From the NCBI GenBank assembly GCA_966211965.1, contig CBIHON010000016.1, forward strand, positions 1 to 64,000: 64,000 nucleotides of DNA. The letters are read 5' to 3'. The DNA is from CBIHON01 sp966211965. Lineage in GTDB: Bacteria; Pseudomonadota; Gammaproteobacteria; Burkholderiales; Burkholderiaceae_D. The translations under genes and the position numbers were made by a program. Shown one piece after another: positions 62,263 to 64,000 of this stretch; the first letter of the stretch is position 1; every line of letters begins with the position of its first letter. The notes below the pieces were generated by a model, which saw nothing but the letters and a program-made list of their open reading frames with translations, searched no databases and was not told the origin of the DNA.

Positions 62263-62463
62263 ATGCAGCGCTTCATGATCATTGCCGGCATAGTCTTGCT
62301 TGCCATCGGACTGGCTTGGCCTTGGCTCTCAAAGTTTCCGTTCGGACGTTTACCAGGAGACATCAGGATCGTGCGGGAGGGGTTCAGTTTTTATTTTCCT
62401 CTAACGACCAGTTTGCTTGTTTCCGCGATCATTACGGTGTTGCTCTGGATATTCAAGCGTTGA
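62263..62463 (+). CDS. DUF2905 membrane protein
   Basis: A 66-residue protein with two membrane helices separated by the family signature FGRLPGDIRI. IIAGIVLLAIGLAWPWL is helix one and LTTSLLVSAIITVLLWIF helix two. Function is unknown. Divergent from grpE, with about 136 nt between the grpE promoter and this start. Confidence 0.9.
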   Translation: MQRFMIIAGIVLLAIGLAWPWLSKFPFGRLPGDIRIVREGFSFYFPLTTSLLVSAIITVLLWIFKR

Positions 62464-62533
62464 TTCGAATACTGCGGACGATGGCATGAATGAGATCTGT
62501 CCGATTCGGTATTTTTTCGAAGCAAGGAACGGA

Positions 62534-63127
62534 ATGCCAGGGATGAAGTTTGCGATGCAAAGGCGGATTTTTCTGCTGACAAGCTTGGCCGGTGCCTGGA
62601 TATTCTCCGGCTGCAGATCTGCCGGCCCGGCAGTGACGGAAGCGACAGTCGAACAACGCCGCCGCACCATCGATGCAGGTTTTTATACCGCGCTGGAACG
62701 CCTGCACGCCAATCTGCGCGGATCGCGCGAATTGGTCGAACGGGCGCGCGGCGTGCTTCTGTTCCCGACCGTTGTCGGGGTCGGCGTCGGACCCGGCGGG
62801 CAATACGGCGAAGGCTTATTACGTGTCGCCAATGCGATGGAAGGGTATTACAGCATGAGTTCACCGTCGCCTGGATCGCAAGCCGATACACAAGGGAAAG
62901 CCGTGATGTATCTATTCATGACGCAACAGGCGCTGGACAAATTTCGCAGCAGTAAGGAGTGGTCGGTGGGAGAAGACGCATCGGTCGCGGTTCTGAAACC
63001 CAGGCCGGACGGCGGCATCGATCCCGACGCCCGGAATGCGCCCGTGCTGGCCATCATATTGGCCGATGGCGGCGCGATCATCGGAATGAACTTGAATGGC
63101 GCCCGGATCACGCCTCTCGAACTCTAA
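62534..63127 (+). CDS. SYLF-domain (YSC84-like) lipoprotein
   Basis: About 197 residues. A signal peptide (RRIFLLTSLAGAWIFSGC) ends in a plausible lipobox Cys, and the SYLF lipid-binding domain follows: LRGSRELVERARGVLLFPTV, GPGGQYGEGLLRV, YLFMTQQALDKFRSSKEWSV and LAIILADGGAIIGMNLNGAR. SYLF domains bind phosphoinositides or other lipids; bacterial function is unclear. Start is uncertain among ATGs at 62534, 62543 and 62555; AAGGAA lies 4-5 nt before the first. Confidence 0.85.
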   Translation: MPGMKFAMQRRIFLLTSLAGAWIFSGCRSAGPAVTEATVEQRRRTIDAGFYTALERLHANLRGSRELVERARGVLLFPTVVGVGVGPGGQYGEGLLRVANAMEGYYSMSSPSPGSQADTQGKAVMYLFMTQQALDKFRSSKEWSVGEDASVAVLKPRPDGGIDPDARNAPVLAIILADGGAIIGMNLNGARITPLEL

Positions 63128-63177
63128 TTGCTTGGCGTCTTTGAATCAAACGTCGCGCATGCGATGAACAGGCCCGT

Positions 63178-64000
63178 ATGAGAATATTCGTATTGACCGC
63201 CCTCGTCTTGCTGAACATGGCGGGATTTGCAACGCGTCACGCAGCGGCCTCCCCTGTCACGCTCGCATGGCAAAACAGCATGCAGATTGCCACCGGTCGC
63301 GGCGAGCGCGGCCCCTGGCAGCAGAACGCATCGCACTACGACTATGTGGACGACCCCACGGTTGCGCTTGATGAGCACGGCGAGGCGGCCGTCGCCTGGG
63401 TCGAGCAAGGCCGCAAGGATGTGTTTTTTCAACGCATTGCGTACGGCGGCAAACAGCTTGGCCCGCCGGTCAACGTATCACGCAGTCCGGCGACTTTTTC
63501 CTGGTTGCCGCGCATCGCGCTTGCACCAGGTGCGCCGCAACATGTCTTTATCCTTTGGCAGGAAATCATTTTTTCCGGCGGCTCGCATGGCGGCGATATT
63601 CTCTTCGCCCGCTCCCTGGACGGCGGCAAAACGTTCTCTGTCCCCATCAACCTGTCCAACTCGGTCGGCGGCGACGGCAAAGGGCGCATTAACAGAGAGA
63701 TCTGGCATAACGGCAGCTACGATCTTGCCGCCGATACCGATGGCGCGCTTTACGCGGTGTGGACCGAATACGATGGGCCGCTCTGGTTCAGTCGATCCCT
63801 TGATGAGGGCGCAAGCTTTTCAAAACCACGACAGATTACAGGCGCACATAACGCCAAGCCGGCTCGCGCGCCCTCGCTGGCAGTCGGCCCCGATCGCACG
63901 CTATATCTGGCTTGGACCACAGGAGAAGACGCCGGCGCGGACATCAAGCTCGCAAAATCGACCGATGGAGGCGCAACTTTCGACACCCCGCGAATTGTCG
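63178..64000 (+). CDS. Exported sialidase/BNR-repeat protein (partial, runs off the end)
   Basis: At least 274 residues, with the frame open to the last base. A signal peptide MRIFVLTALVLLNMAGFATR and following residues end near AAAS. Asp-box motifs S-x-D-x-G-x-x-F recur in SLDGGKTFS, SLDEGASFS and STDGGATFD, marking a six-bladed beta-propeller of the sialidase superfamily. Asp boxes are structural, so glycosidase activity is not shown. The catalytic Arg triad cannot be confirmed because the 3' end is missing. Confidence 0.85.
   Translation, partial: MRIFVLTALVLLNMAGFATRHAAASPVTLAWQNSMQIATGRGERGPWQQNASHYDYVDDPTVALDEHGEAAVAWVEQGRKDVFFQRIAYGGKQLGPPVNVSRSPATFSWLPRIALAPGAPQHVFILWQEIIFSGGSHGGDILFARSLDGGKTFSVPINLSNSVGGDGKGRINREIWHNGSYDLAADTDGALYAVWTEYDGPLWFSRSLDEGASFSKPRQITGAHNAKPARAPSLAVGPDRTLYLAWTTGEDAGADIKLAKSTDGGATFDTPRIV

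Overview
The window looks like a piece of a Burkholderiales (betaproteobacterial) chromosome. I infer this, probably Oxalobacteraceae-like, from the roughly 60% GC, the classical trimeric porin, the MgtC, patatin and CreA relatives and the IS3/IS21 remnants; no rRNA or tRNA is present to confirm it. The first ~75 bases are homopolymer-rich and look like a poor contig end.

Layout. 0.2-7.3 kb: a CYTH/nucleotidyltransferase pair, a dead istB remnant, a gene-poor 0.9 kb stretch, a Crp/Fnr regulator converging on a membrane protein, then a coupled operon with a cysteine-desulfurase-like PLP enzyme, a small ORF and a PF10118-type metal-dependent hydrolase. 7.5-15.7 kb: two palindromic elements, creA, a DEAD-box helicase, an O-methyltransferase, a PHA-synthase-like hydrolase, and an hsp20-lon pair. 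15.9-20.7 kb: a PAS-GGDEF-EAL protein, a patatin and a short MgtC-like protein.

20.8-43.5 kb: a complete set of complex I genes (nuoA, B, fused CD, E-N), mostly chained by ATGA overlaps, resembling the Escherichia-type operon (fused NuoCD, ~910-residue NuoG). It is split between nuoCD and nuoE by a ~7.6 kb insert flanked by a ~280 bp imperfect direct repeat. The repeat carries the nuoCD-nuoE intergenic region plus the first 48 codons of nuoE. At the left junction the truncated nuoE is fused in frame to a CelD/BcsL-like acetyltransferase. The insert also carries an opposite-strand operon (NodU-type carbamoyltransferase, two unrecognised proteins, SGNH hydrolase), a decayed IS3 fragment and a lone conserved protein. 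I read it as a surface glycan or small-molecule decoration cassette that landed in a respiratory operon.

43.5-57.2 kb: envelope and housekeeping genes (DUF2244, TraB/GumN, beta-helix lipoprotein, dienelactone-hydrolase-like protein, SDR, DUF2231, heptosyltransferase-like GT9, NarL-type regulator, MgtC, porin, CBS protein). 57.4-62.1 kb: heat-shock genes groES (no groEL beside it), hsp20, dnaK and grpE; groES, dnaK and grpE each have a sigma-32-like promoter (CTTGAAA, 13-14 nt, CCTNATNT-like). 62.2-64 kb: DUF2905, a SYLF lipoprotein and a sialidase-like protein running off the end.

Five copies of a ~117-120 bp palindromic element (two sequence subtypes, one predicted fold) and one 159 bp palindrome are scattered between genes. 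All are bounded by TA dinucleotides, as expected for IS630/Tc1-type MITEs. A REP-like hairpin lies in an intergenic region at 58.75 kb, and a related sequence sits in frame inside nuoL. A ~63 nt element lies just upstream of nuoA and of both copies of the nuoE start.
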